From: Actinomucor elegans
Lineage: Eukaryota > Mucoromycota > Mucoromycetes > Mucorales > Mucoraceae
Length of the DNA stretch: 64,000 nucleotides
Assembly (NCBI GenBank): GCA_026027325.1
Contig: JAMSLZ010000002.1
Location: 3,410,001 to 3,474,000, forward strand
Reading direction: 5' to 3'
Below are positions 49,709-62,111 of the stretch, in pieces; the stretch's first letter is position 1; each line of letters opens with the position of its first letter. Below the pieces are notes generated by a model. That model did no database searches and was not told the DNA's origin. It was given only the letters and a program-made list of their open reading frames with translations. A program made the position numbers and the translations under genes.

Positions 49709-51142
49709 ATGAATATGACCAATGAGCAAAACACTATTGAGAAGGGAACACGTAGTCGGGGCCCTGACAATCAGGCATCGTCTAGTAGTCATATGAGTAA
49801 AGCTGCTTATACTCAGTCAAGCTCAGACAGTACTATAATCGATCAAAATGACGATGATACGGAGTCTCTTTTGTCCGACTCCAGTACACTTTACAATAGC
49901 AGCAGTGATAGCATCAATGGCTTTGCTATATATGAAGAGTGTGATGATACAGTCACTTTGGCTGAGGGGAATGATACCAACAGTTTGGCTATAGATAAGA
50001 AGCCAATAGCTATGCTAATCAGAGACGAGTTTCCATTCACCCGTGTCAAGTTTGTTGGTATCAATGTAAAGCCCAACACGTCTGATAACAAAGGAGCTGC
50101 CACTTCCACCATCCTTTCAGTACGCTCTATCGTTCGTGAAACACGAGACGATATAATCAACAATCGATCAAAGGAGCGTTGGAGGGTTGAAAAGACACTA
50201 GAGGATTTCTTGATACTAGATATGCATGTACGTATACAAGTGTTTATTATGACCTTGTGCTGGATTTGACTCGTTTTTTTATGTATATAATGAAAGCTTA
50301 GAAAAAGTGGGTTTAATGGGGCTCGTTTGCCTGAAAACAGTATATTGACGAGTAATGTACCTACCAAAGTGGCTTTGAGAAAGCTAATGCTAGAGCAGTA
50401 TATACGCCTGGTTATGAAATCAAGTCTCAAAAATGATGATACAGTTTCTTATCTCTCTGCATTTCTAAATTCTGATCTATTCGATAGCAATAATAGGGTA
50501 CAGGAATACATCTATATATTGTTTTAATAATGTAGACTCAAGTGAATCATAGGCAAAACACCAGTGGCTTGGCTGCAAGGAAGGTGTATTGACCAAGAAA
50601 AGAAAGCTACTCAGTGGATGGATATCTAGGTACTTTGTTCTTGATGGCACCCAACTTGAATACTTTGAATATGTAAGCCTGTAGTCCAAGCTGCAGTAGT
50701 AGATTGTTTGTTAAACCAATACATACAGAAAGGTGGCAAATTGCTTGGCTCAATTCCACTACATAAAGCAAAAATTGGAAGTCAAATGGCTCACGAACTG
50801 GGGAAGCCTATAACCACCGATTATTTGCATGCGCTTACTGTGGATGCTATACAGATGAAAGGAATCACACCCCAATATGTTCGACACGCTCTTTGTGCAA
50901 ATACGGATGAAGAACGCGATGAATGGGTGCGTGCTATCACGAGAGCAGCTCGTTCTTTGGATGTTAAAGAAGCGAAAACTGATCGAAAGAAACATTCGAG
51001 AGAAAACCCACCTACTGTAAAGTTTCATCGAATTTCTGTGGCAAATCTGAAAAGAATGGATACAGAAGGTCCTTCATTAATAAAACAGCAGCCTATGTTA
51101 ACCAAGCTGGCAAAGGGCGAAAGCGGCAAAAAACCGCTATAA
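49709..51142 (+). CDS. PX and PH domain protein (Bem3-like without RhoGAP)
   Basis: Four exons: 49709-50227, 50297-50497, about 50553-50672 and 50729-51142; about 417 residues. A Ser/Asp-rich, likely disordered start (residues 1-95) precedes a PX domain (about 105-240; FPFTRVKFVGI, the WRVEKTLEDFLILDMHLRKS stretch, then LPEN and LEQYIRLVMKS). A PH domain follows (about 265-370; KEGVLTKKRKLLSGW, RYFVLDGTQLEYFEY, then HALCANTDEERDEWVRAI with its conserved Trp). PX followed by PH occurs in Bem3-type RhoGAPs, but here the protein stops about 45 residues after the PH domain and no GAP domain follows. It probably binds phosphoinositides. The acceptor of exon 3 is uncertain (50553 or 50580; both in phase). 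Confidence 0.76.
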
Positions 51143-51388
51143 TAATGGATCTAGTTGACTGGCTCTTTTTTATAGTCATTGTTCAAAGAATTATTCACAC
51201 ATAACTTAGAGTATATCCACTATTCGAATTTATTTAGTACAGGCCATTGTTACGTTATATAAAGAAGTGGATTGATGGATATGTAGTGATTCAAGTCAAA
51301 TACAACTTGCTTATCAATAGCATGTTATTGTTCATATACTCCATCCTAAGCTTGAGACTAAAAAAGAAAATGAGAACGCCTTTCCTAT

Positions 51389-52858
51389 CTACACGTAGTC
51401 AAAACCGATTACCTCTTTCTTTATAGCAGAGCGAGTAATTCGTTTATCCTTATCTGACTCATATCCAGAGGCAGAAGGAGATCGTACATCATTGTTACTT
51501 GATTTCGCTGATGATTTACTGGCCATTTCTCGACGCACTTTTACAGATCTTCTGCTCCAGAATACTTGAATAATAAACACAAAAAACCAATTGTTCTGAC
51601 AACGACGTGTGGTACTGACGAACTCTGGATATTTTTCCAAAGCAGATGCTCTGAGGCGCTCCTGTAGTTCGTCTTTGGCTTGTTCTGATAGACGCGACCA
51701 TGTAAGTTCATTGCTCTCGGTTTCCGGTTCCGAACCATAGCTTTCGCACACCGTTCTAGCCATCTCTTGCAGATCTTCAAAACACTTTTTAAAATCCTCT
51801 TTGCCATACCAATCCTTGATGAATTGAAGTACATGTTTAAGCATATTAGGTGAGTTTTGTTTGTGAGGAACTTCCAAAAGAGCAGATGCCATCGGTTGTT
51901 TTTGCTTAACCATAGTTGGAGAGAGATCCGTAATGAAGGAGGAATTGCTATTGTATGATTCATGAGGTAGTTTGACAGATGATTCTGGCGGTGATGAAGA
52001 TGATGATGGTGATGAGGAAGGTGCATCAGATTTTGGATTGTCTTGATTTTGCAATGGATGGTGAGTGGTTAGCGAGTTGTTAGCTTTGGCTCGTTTATCT
52101 TCTGCTGGACCGTCCATCCCATCTATTAACTTTGTCGCTGTATCATATTGCATTCTACGTTTCCTTCGCTTCTCGAGGATTGTCATTAGAGGTGGAAGAG
52201 TGATACGCATGCCTGATTGTTGGGGATGGTGGTCCATCACCTCGAGCGACTCTATTGGGCTGCATTGAGATAGCCGAAGCTCTGTACTTGAAGGACTGTT
52301 GGATACATACTGTTGGGGAACGTTTAAAGCTGGGGAATCAGAAGTTTGGCCATTGGAAGCTTGTTGATATGAACCGCAATGAGATGCAGTCTGTTCAGTA
52401 GCCATGATGATTGGATTTTGCCCGCAAGAAGAAGGAAGCACTGCATAGTTATTATTCACATCAAGGGGAAAGTCTACAAGACTAAACGATTCTAGAGATA
52501 GAGGCGCGTCTTGCTGAAGTAACGAAAGATTTGGCTTCTGTTCAAGCACTAGTGCTGACTGATTACCTCCATATTGTTGATTTGTTGTAAAATCATTACT
52601 TAATTCTTGAAGAGCTTGCAAATCCTTGTCCATACACTGCTGTTGGTCATTACAAGAAGCTTTCTGACAAGCATCTTGCTGAAAAAGTACAGCCTGATAA
52701 CTACTGCACAGCAGCTGTAATGTTTCTCTGGTTTTTTGAATTTGGATATTGTATTCCTGAAATTCTGCTTCTATCTTGTGTTGAGCCCTGTACATCTGGT
52801 CAGACAGTGCTATCAAGTAATTTATTATTACTTTGTTTTCTTCCATATTGTTGTTCAT
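51389..52858 (-). CDS. Unrecognised Gln/Ser-rich protein with conserved-looking C-terminal module
   Basis: Single exon from the ATG at 52858, 489 residues; the frame continues upstream, but only from a GTG. The N-terminus (residues 1-60) is a predicted coiled coil. A Gln/Ser/Pro-rich disordered middle follows (60-320), with a basic KRRKRR-type cluster near residue 230. A compact folded-looking region lies at about 325-440 (FIKDWYGKEDFKKCFEDLQE, WSRLSEQAKDELQERL, ALEKYPEF, then CQNNW and a hydrophobic run ending in WSRRSVKVRRE). The tail is Ser/Lys-rich. The composition suggests a transcription-related nuclear protein. I do not recognise the family and give no function. It converges with the PX-PH gene (246 bp). 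Confidence 0.62.
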   Translation of the reverse strand: MNNNMEENKVIINYLIALSDQMYRAQHKIEAEFQEYNIQIQKTRETLQLLCSSYQAVLFQQDACQKASCNDQQQCMDKDLQALQELSNDFTTNQQYGGNQSALVLEQKPNLSLLQQDAPLSLESFSLVDFPLDVNNNYAVLPSSCGQNPIIMATEQTASHCGSYQQASNGQTSDSPALNVPQQYVSNSPSSTELRLSQCSPIESLEVMDHHPQQSGMRITLPPLMTILEKRRKRRMQYDTATKLIDGMDGPAEDKRAKANNSLTTHHPLQNQDNPKSDAPSSSPSSSSSPPESSVKLPHESYNSNSSFITDLSPTMVKQKQPMASALLEVPHKQNSPNMLKHVLQFIKDWYGKEDFKKCFEDLQEMARTVCESYGSEPETESNELTWSRLSEQAKDELQERLRASALEKYPEFVSTTRRCQNNWFFVFIIQVFWSRRSVKVRREMASKSSAKSSNNDVRSPSASGYESDKDKRITRSAIKKEVIGFDYV

Positions 52859-53934
52859 GGAGATCACAATAAGAGGATATCACAGAAAAGAAAAAGAAAG
52901 AGATGATAAAATAAAAAAATGACAAAGATAAATCTGAGCTTTTTTATTGACAATAATTGTGAGACGCGTTAGCTAAACGCGTTTTGTTATCTCATTGTCT
53001 ATTACAGTTACTGTAGCTTATATCTTGACATCATATCACTAAATGGCAGTCTTGCTTAATAAAGCCTCCAGTTATATTATTTCTATAAATAATAGAAGGA
53101 ATATTGCATTCGCCGACTATATAAAAATTCATCTGTCTCTTGCATCACTATGAACATTCTGTGGAGTAATGATGCTGTTGGAAGATCAGTTTATGAAAGG
53201 TCATCCCTAGATTTATGCGTAATAGTGATTGGTGGACTGTTTTCATGCATGCTGTTCGATTTGCTTTCGGAACCTGAAACTGTAATTTCAGATACAGATG
53301 GATCAAGCATAGGCCTTAGGTTTTATCGAGGATTGTGGCATATGTCGAATTACATAAAGTATAAAAGTCTTATCCAGGTTATTTTATCATTTTCCTCTTC
53401 TAGTTTTATGATGACCATTTGAGCCTAGTAACTTAAAAAGATTGTATACTATGCCGTTATATTTCAATAAAGCTATAGGTGAAAGCTTTCAGCTATAGCT
53501 TCACTTAAGATACTGGAGTTTAAAATAGGACGGTAAGGAAACCCCCTTTGCAGCTGATACCAACTATATTCACAAAGTACGCGTGAAATTTACTCGCGTA
53601 TCTTAATGACACGAAAAATAGTATCAAATTTGATATAAAGTCGAGTTATTTGTGCGTTGAATTTAATCATTTTGTGTGATCAAAAGCCAAGTTTTTTTTC
53701 AAAAGAAAAGAAAAAAAACCATACAAGAATACGCCTTTATAAGTAACATGCGCTTATTTATTATCATTTTGACTCAAAAAATATATATTGCTGAAAAAAA
53801 CGCGTCAAAAGTTTGACTGAAGGAGAAGTGAAAGGTAAGCCTTACGAAAATTTGAATATAAACCCCTTTCAAGGCGCGATCGCCGTCCTCTTTACGTTTT
53901 TCTTTTCTCGCTCTTTTAAAAACAAAACCTATTA
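52859..53934. other. Divergent intergenic region, with one doubtful small ORF
   Basis: Contains promoters of the unrecognised gene and TRS120. The 90-codon ORF at 53150-53422 is described separately. A GGCGCGATCGCCG block (about 53872-53884) stands out as GC-rich within AT-rich DNA about 50 bp before the TRS120 ATG. Confidence 0.4.
53150..53422 (+). CDS. Hypothetical small protein
   Basis: 90 codons from an ATG preceded by a TATA-like word (TATATAAAA, about 45 bp upstream). It has a hydrophobic segment (LCVIVIGGLFSCMLFDLL, residues about 22-40) that could span a membrane. No family recognised and no intron seen. It may be real or chance. Confidence 0.28.
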   Translation: MNILWSNDAVGRSVYERSSLDLCVIVIGGLFSCMLFDLLSEPETVISDTDGSSIGLRFYRGLWHMSNYIKYKSLIQVILSFSSSSFMMTI

Positions 53935-56900
53935 ATGGACTTGACATTAGATGTTACATCTAGTTGCAGAGTACGCGTATTGCTAGTACCAGTTTCGCCT
54001 ATAAAGAAAGCTACGTTTTGTAAATATGTGGAATTAGTGAAAACGTTTAATCTTGTACGTCTTGGAGATGTGACGCCCGACTTGAAGAAAGGTGCTAGTG
54101 GTAACGATGCATAAAATGTGTAACACACAGGAAGAGACTGAGAAAAAAAAATCATTACTACAGCCATGTTCAGTAGCCAAGTATTTCAAGAAGGACAAAT
54201 GCACTTTCAGTTTCTCACTCAATGGACGCGTGAGCATGCAGAGCTTGAAGATTTCCAACCATATCGCCGTATATTTGGTGTAAGTCTATTTGATTATAAT
54301 CAAAACTGAATGCTGATCGCTATTGGTCAGGTTATTGGAATCATGGATTGTCAGGAATGGAAAGATACAGACTTGAGTGAAGGATATAAACAGTTTGCTC
54401 AAAGCTTGGGTCAAGTAAGGACAAAAGAGGCCCGAAATCAACCTATGATTCACCTTTATGCTTTAGTACCCAACCGCTATTGCAACCAGGTGCTTTGCAT
54501 TTGATCCATCAGAAACACAAGAGGATGATACGAAAGGTTTAATAATGATGCCAAACGTTGGAAACATGTCTTTCTATATGAGTACGATGATTTGTGATTT
54601 CGCAAGCGAAATTCTGGATCAGTTTGCTTTTCTGGTAGGGTACAAATGATCTCTGAAAGACTGAAACACTTATTTTGTTTATAGGCGAGTCGTATTGAGA
54701 ATTTGTCAGTATTAGAATCACCACTGCCTACGACCATACATGTGCCAGCACGTAGAGAGCGGCAGAGGCATTCTCAATCATCTCTTTCTATATCACCCAG
54801 TCATTCAAGCAATAAAAGATCATCTTTTCAAGCTCATCAAAGAGAGAATGATAAATTGCCAGGGACAGCTGGAGAAAGTAGTAGAGTCAAAAAAAGAACT
54901 CCTGGAAGAATCAGAAAAATACTAGGTGACTTTTATCTTTTAGCTGGGCGACTGCCTGATGCTGTGAGCTGGTAATAATAATTGCAATTAACTCTTACCA
55001 AGCCTAATCAAGTATCCATGTTTTAGCTTTGACCAAGCCATCGAAATGGCCAAAATTACATCGGATTTCTTATGGTTAGCAAGTGCAATGGAAGGGTGGG
55101 TTTGCGCTAGTGTCTTGTTGGAATATCTACAAGCCGATGTAGGCCATATTGTTTCTAGGAATCCTATTGATCGGGATCCAAGCGTCACGTCAGATATGGA
55201 CATGGATAAACCGGAAGCAGATACCCCACCTGCAGTTATACAAGGACCCAGATCAACATTAACGGTTATAGCAGAAAGCTACGCGATTATTATCAAAAAC
55301 TATTCACGTGTTGCTTTGACAGCTAGCTTTCCCGTGCCAGACCTCGTTTACGCAGAGTCATGTTTAAAGATTGCTCGTACCTTGACTACAGCATATCTGA
55401 ATGATGGATGGAATGACCATACGTTGGCATTGATTGTTCAGGGGAAAGTACATAATGATGAACTGAATCACGATAAAAGCAAGAGCAATATGTCTATATC
55501 TACCAAAGAAATGGTGAGGCTGAAAAAGAGTGGGATTATACGGTATGATGTTGCTCAATGGGTAACCAAAGTATGGGAGATACATATTGATGAATTGGCT
55601 TTATTGGACCAGGTAGGGTATATGTGAACGATCATGTTATACTAAGATTAACTGTTTGATAAGGTTCATCTTACTACAGTCATGTCATCCCTGTATTCAT
55701 CAATTGGTTATCATCGAAAGGCGGCTTGGCTGATGCATGAAAGTATAGAACGAATGATGCCTTTGCTGATCCAACATCGTCGATCCAATTTATCAAAAAA
55801 CGGTACGAAAGTGACTGCAGCGCATGATAGCGGGGTTCTCGATATTTTGAAGCGTGTTTGCGAAATCTATGGTATTGGACAGCGAAATGTACAAGATGGA
55901 GGCGCCTTAGAAGCGATGCGGGAAGAAGATCAAGAGCTCTTTGCAAAGCATAAACAGCAAATACATTCAAAGCCGGCCTGCCGTTCGCGTCAACGGTTCG
56001 GCTGGCCACTGTTGCAGATCGATATCTTAAAACAATGCATTTCAGTTTCGGACGCACTGATTGATAATGGTTCTCGTCTCTATTATACTACAGTTCTGCT
56101 TAAAAATTTGTATCCTTACATTTCTAAAGCAGAGCAGATTAAGTTAGCAACTACTATTCAGGGTCTAGTGGCTAACTCTAGTTATAGAGAAAAGAAGCGG
56201 TCCTCACATGTATGTGGATCAGAGTCCATTAACTATTGGGGAGTCAATATTGTTTCTCGAATAGAAGCCAAGAAACCCATTTCTAGAAAGGCAGTTTATG
56301 CACACCCCATCAAGAATGAGGCGCTAGCAAATGCACAGCATGGTAGCATGGCGGCAGATGCAAATGACCCTTTCATCTATAATCCATTTGCGAAAAAAGT
56401 AGACACAACGGTAAAGCTAATATTAAAATCGAAGCAGATTGAATTGTATGTTGACCCACTCTTCTTTCTTTAGTACAAAATATTACTAGTGAAGGACGAA
56501 GTGGCTGAATTCCAAGTAACATTGATCAATCCATTTGGATTTGATTTAGAACTTCAAAATATAGTGCTTAGGTACAAGATGTAAAGCGTATACTTTGCTA
56601 TCATTAGAGCTAACTGTTTGCTTATAGTACATCGGGCGTTTCATTCAATGCTATATCTACTGCAATGACCATACCTGCTAATGCTACAATCCATGTACCG
56701 CTTACAGGCATTCCTTTAGAAACAGGTAACTTGGTTATCAGAGGATGCTTAATTCAAATCATCGGATTCCAAGAGCAGGAATTTCTTATAGACAACGAGC
56801 CAAAAAATTCATCAGAAAATATATCATCCGATACTTGTCTCAAAATAAAAAGCAGGTAAGCAAAAAAAATACAACTCAAGCGTCCGAAGAAGCACTTATA

Positions 56901-58842
56901 AAATTCTCTTAGTGGTCTAAACGCTATCAAGTCCAATAGAAAAAGAGGTAATCTGAAGTAGAATGTAGAGACAAGCCAAACTAACTTGATTTGTAACCAG
57001 AAACATCACAAGAAACCGTCTCAATTAAATTTTATGAGTTAGATGTGATTGATGATCAGCCGCTACTCAAAGTCAAGAGAACCTCACTTCTTCATGGCGC
57101 TGTTATGCTTTACGAAGGCGAAGCGTAAGTTATCTAGTTTAAGAAACCCATGAAATTGATCGATAATAACTATGGAATAGTACTCATATCACAATTGAAC
57201 TCGAGAATATTGGAAACATTGCTGTGGATTTCATCACCTTGTCTTTTACAGACTCTACAACTATTAACCCATTAATCAATCCAGAGCTTCCGCCTGAGGA
57301 ACAATACGAAGTCGAGTTATATACTAAAGGGACACGTGTATTCTCTTGGGAAGGCTCGTCAGATACAGCATCAAACGATCTTATTGGAAAAAAGATCTGG
57401 CTACCTCAAGGGGATACTATAACCATTAAAGTAAATGTATATGGCAAGAAAGGATGGTAAGAAAGAGAACGAGCATCAGAATTGGTCTTTCATATATTAA
57501 CTGTTCGTTCGCGCAGCCAGAATGGAACAATCCAAGTTGATTATGGGTATTTGGATCGAACTGTTGAAGAAATCCAGTCTTTGCAATCTATTGCAAAAGA
57601 CGAAATTACATCTACCATGTTCTATACACGTCAGTTGTATCTCAACGTATTGATTACCGTGTATAAAAACCTAGAGCCGTTTAATTGGGACATAGTGTAT
57701 CTAAGGCATAGCACTCCTGCTTCCAAAGAGGCATTGCAAAAAGCATTTGAAAACATTCAGAACCAAAAGAAAGGAACATCTGGTTCAATCATGCAGCTCC
57801 AACCTGTGGAAGATTTACTATTGATTTGTAGAAACATAAAACTAGAAAGCCAGGAAAGGAACGAGTACTGTCTTGTCACATTAGATGTTAGAAACACTTG
57901 GACAATACCTTTTGATGTAGAATTTACTATCGATAACAGCACTAGCGATAAAGCTACAGATGGCGAGGAAGTTCAACTTGTTTCATGTGCAAGCCTCCAG
58001 CCAGGATCAACAACGAGGCAAGTTCGGTTAAAAGAGCATATATCCGAGATAATTACTGATACATACGAATAGGATCATCTTACCATTGAAACGATTGTTT
58101 CTTTCGCGACATATTTGCACTCAAGAAGTCCCATCCTTAGATCCACATAAACAGTTTGTAGTTGCTCAAGGCCCCAAAGTCTCACAAGAGCAACAGCAAG
58201 CTCGGTTACAGATGTTTTGGTACCGTGAGGAACTGCTTGATCGTATCAAGGCAACCTGGCAGTGTAAATCAATGGACCGATCTGGTGTGCTTGACCTTCG
58301 ATCGTCACTTCGTTTAACGGTAGTTCAATTGAATATCTTGAAAAAAGAAGACGTTGAATTCTTGGTTAGCTTAAAAGGTGATAGCGTAGACAAGCTGAGC
58401 CATAGAAGATTCTCTTGTAAATGCAATGAATACGTTATCTTGAACATATCCATCAGAAATCGATTTAGTAAAGTACCATATTTGAATTATTTTCATACGT
58501 GTAATAACATTAAACTTTACAAGGTCATCCCATCAAGCTTATACTTCGCCTTCAGCCTGTGCAAAGCTATAACGACGGTGTAAAAGAATTTGATCTGACA
58601 AATAAATTACTCATAGAGGGCGTGCAGCAAGTCGTATTACCAGAGGTATATGATATAGTGTAGCATAAACATATATTTACTCACCGTTGACTTAGACTCC
58701 TGCAAGAAATGGGCTTACACAGCATACATTTCCGCTGTACTTTTTATCTAGAGGTCAGTTCGAGCTTTTATATCATGCGGAAGATGTGCACACGAGGAAG
58801 ATATACTATGATCACGAGTGGGCTATCGTAGATGTTACCTAA
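53935..58842 (+). CDS. TRS120: TRAPPII complex subunit Trs120/TRAPPC9
   Basis: Large gene with about a dozen introns; the protein is roughly 1350-1400 residues, matching the family. It starts MDLTLDVTSSCRVRVLLVPV, like the conserved Trs120 N-terminus. Further matches are the FQPYRRIFGVIGIMDCQEW segment, the LGDFYLLAGRLPDAVSCFDQAIEMAK repeat-like region followed by DFLWLASAMEGW, the Ig-like modules in the second half (VKDEVAEFQVTLINPFGFDLEL, HVPLTGIPLETGNLVI) and the C-terminal VQQVVLPE, then FELLYHAED. TRAPPII activates Rab11/Ypt31 in late-Golgi and endosomal traffic. The end is at TAA 58840-58842. Several frames carry short stretches, each ending at a GT donor, which is why it looks broken in simple ORF reading; I did not fix every junction. 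Confidence 0.93.
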
Positions 58843-60792
58843 ACTATTAAAGATAACAATAACAATAATAATAATCACTAGACTCTTATATAATATTGAT
58901 CCTATTGTCGTATACATAGATAATGGTAAATAAAAGAGGTCGATCACAATCTGTTTACTTTATAATCTGATAGTCCGAAACAATAAGGCATCTTATAGGT
59001 AAGCTGCCATACTCTATATTTATCTATTAAGATATATATGAAAACCATAATCATGCTGTTCTAAAGTGAAGTGCAGCGGCATATAGACGTTAATATTCCT
59101 TATTCATTAAAACCAGTTCTTGATAAGTAAGTCAAAGAATGACTAGAAACAGGTAACGTACGATCTTTAGACTTCGAGTAAAAATCTCATTTAACAGTCC
59201 ATTACTACTTGTTCCTAAGCGTAGCAAAAGCAGTGAACTGTTAGTCATAGAGCGTGTTTGGATGTGAGATCATTGAATCAAATTTTACTTCCAACGTTTG
59301 ATTTTCCCGTATTTTTGGTTACTGATCTGATCAAGCTGCTTGACGACCATGTCAAAGTATCTACTTTCGGAAACATAGACTTAAGCAACTATGTCCTAAA
59401 GAATATGATTGTGAGCATGTCATTCGATATTTCCAAGGCAAATGAAAAATTGTACCAGTTGCTCTCACAGAGCTTGCTCTTCTCTTTCTCTCTCCTCATT
59501 ACATTGATTTAAGAGTTGATAACCTTTACCACAAGTCCAGGAGGACCATACGTCTTCAACAGTAGCAAGGAAAAGTGTATTCTTTTTATTTTTTTCAAGG
59601 ACAGATAAAAAATAATCTACTACGGCTTTTATTAAAAATTATCCAATGCCAGCTCTGACCAGAATGATCGACTTTATTATCATTATTAACGCTGGTACCG
59701 TATCCCATTATGGGTAAATCGAGTAAAACAAAGTGTATTCTAGGGGGAAAGTCAATGTAGCATACCCTCTAATACCTTTAAGTTATTATATTCTACCAAA
59801 ATGCTTGAACAATAAACCAGTTTGGGTCTCAAATACCTAGTTTAAGTAAAGCCATGCTAACAGTAGCAGCAAGGAATCGTTTTTACATAGTTCAGCAATC
59901 AACCAAAGCAATAGTTTTTATAAAAATATAGAATAAAGGCGCTCTTTCTTATTAACATCTCCATACTCGTACATAGTCACTGGCTATTGACTGGAAGTAT
60001 CATATGCTGAGATAAACAGTGTGCAGGCTTAATTTAATGATACTTTTCTCGGAATATATTGATATTCCGAGAAAAGTGTAAATAGATCTATGTTCGTTCT
60101 AATGGGCTGGTTCTCATAAATATGTATAAGTACGGGAAGGTACGCACTGTAGCTAGAGAGTAAAATGAAAATAAAATGCCAAAGTTCTTCATTTTTCAGA
60201 TTTTGATAAAGTAGTGATAATTCTACTGCCCAATCGAAATCAATATCTAATAGTGCTTCTGCTTAGATCTTATCCCAGAGATTCATATCTACTCGTGAAA
60301 CCGTTATTGCATATGCCTTATTCAGTTCGAGATTGTACTATGTATAAAACACGAGATTTAATCTCTCCTGTATCTTGAGCAAAACAAACGAGCATTGGAC
60401 TGTTAGGAAATACAAACCCTTGAGTCAATAGAATTGGTCAATCTACAGTAGCTTATGCTCATACCAAGTTAAAAGAAATACAAATATGATAGTAGTACAG
60501 GCGATTCTAGACCCTAAGCCAGGCTTTTTTATGGTAATATATGTGCACAGACTACTCTTTACTGTTATTATATAGTTGAAAATAAAGCCCGAGAAGCAGC
60601 CGTAGAATGGCATTTCTCTATAATAGGTTATTATACAAGTTAGGTGTATAAAAGGTTGTTTTATCTATATCTCTTGTGATGTACCAGTTCCATCATGTGG
60701 TTATTCTCTTTTACTTGCGGACATAAGGTTTTAAATAGGGTACGCAAGATGCACAAGTACATCGAACATCCTTTTTCTTTTCCATTGTGTAT
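58843..60792. other. Intergenic with a perfect hairpin
   Basis: About 1.95 kb. An open frame at 59258-59512 starts at TTG and shows no domain, so it is not called. A 16-bp perfect inverted repeat lies at 60042-60077. The F-box promoter should be at the right end. Confidence 0.45.
60042..60077. repeat. Perfect inverted repeat, 16-bp arms, 4-nt loop
   Basis: Arm ACTTTTCTCGGAATAT (60042-60057), loop ATTG, then the exact complement (60062-60077). It is a stable hairpin in intergenic DNA. Confidence 0.9.
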
Positions 60793-62111
60793 ATGAATCA
60801 GAAAGCGAATATAATCAAACACTTACCTATTGAAATCATTCAAGAGATATTTGCTCATCTTTTGCTACATCATCCAGCTGCTTCTGCTGGTCATTGTGAT
60901 TACAACAAAATGGTGCACCAGCTTGGCCAAGCCAAGCCGTGCATCTGTTGGCAGTTGGACATACTAAGTGTGTCCATGGTTTGCAAATCTTGGTATTTAG
61001 TCAGTCTCGAACTATTGCAGTCCCGTCAAGTTCTTGCCATGAGTAACAATAATACTGTGGCATGGCTACCACTTGTAAATCATGCCGGCTATCAACGCGA
61101 CTATCCTTTTCGAGCGAGATTGACTCAATTACTGAAAGAATCATGTATTACACATTGTGTATTTCATCGGCAAGTGGAGTGTCTTGTGATTGATTTTGCC
61201 TCATTTAATACTATACATCGAGAAAAGCTCAAATCGGGTAATGCTTATGTAATAAGGAAAAGCAAGTATACTTTTAACAATTGCTACTATTTAATGGATT
61301 AACAAACTTTTAATATATAATAGCGCATCATGCCAATGCACTTGCCGATATGATTGAATTGATACATCTTTGTAGAAATACACAAAGATTGAATATAGTG
61401 TGTGATGCTGAATTTTCCTCATTATTGGCTCCTGATGAAGAGACTTTACTACCGTATGAAAATAGCATCTTATTCAATTCTCAAATGATACAAAAGGCCA
61501 TAAACCAATCTGCTCTTGCAGTCAAGCGATTAGATTTCGTTGGCTATCGGCCCATTCAACGATGTCCTTGTTGTGCTAGTAAGAAATGGGACATGCACTT
61601 GAAGCCTCTAATTCAATCACTACCTTACTTGGAAACACTCGTGCTCCAGCATGTATTGCCATCCGTACATGTCTTTCAACAACTAGCAATGAACCCACGA
61701 CTAGAAAAGATTGTGTTCTACAAGTCCATTGTCACGGTTTCCTCTGATAATCGAGCAAATACTAAACCAGCCGAATTAGTCACGTCCATCAATCAAATAC
61801 CTGACAGTATCTGGCATAATATCAAATCAATTGAAATTTACGAGGACATCGAGGATGCAGCCACTTGGAAAAGCGAGCGATATTTGAATGAATTAGTGTC
61901 CTTTGTGAGTCCACAACTAGAGCGCTTTGTATTGCAGTTTGAAACTAAAATGGAAAACGAAAGGTGTATTGAACAAGGATTTTCCCAAAAAGACGATCAT
62001 ACAGTAGTGATTAGGGATCCAAAGTCGCCCTTACACGCATTAAAAGTCAAATGTAAAGATACACTGAAGCAAATTGCTTTGATCAATGTACCAGTTACGT
62101 ATTTTGAATAA
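60793..62111 (+). CDS. F-box protein
   Basis: Two exons: 60793-61237 and 61324-62111; 1233 coding nt, 410 residues. The N-terminal F-box (IIKHLPIEIIQEIFAHLLLH, then SVSMVCKSWYLVSLELL) contains a long insert with cysteines between its helices. The rest is leucine-rich-repeat-like (LIHLCRNTQRLNIV, LIQSLPYLETLVLQHVLP, NPRLEKIVFYKS and LNELVSFVSPQLERFVL), typical of fungal F-box/LRR proteins that bring substrates to SCF ubiquitin ligases. A small CPCC motif is near residue 230. The start is the ATG at 60793 rather than the GTG six bases upstream. The intron donor at 61238 gives a phase-1 join (K-S-A-H-H), while the next GT gives a stop. Confidence 0.82.

Noticed and set aside
59258..59512. 84-codon plus-strand frame
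   Set aside because: Begins with TTG, has no in-frame ATG near its start and no family resemblance.
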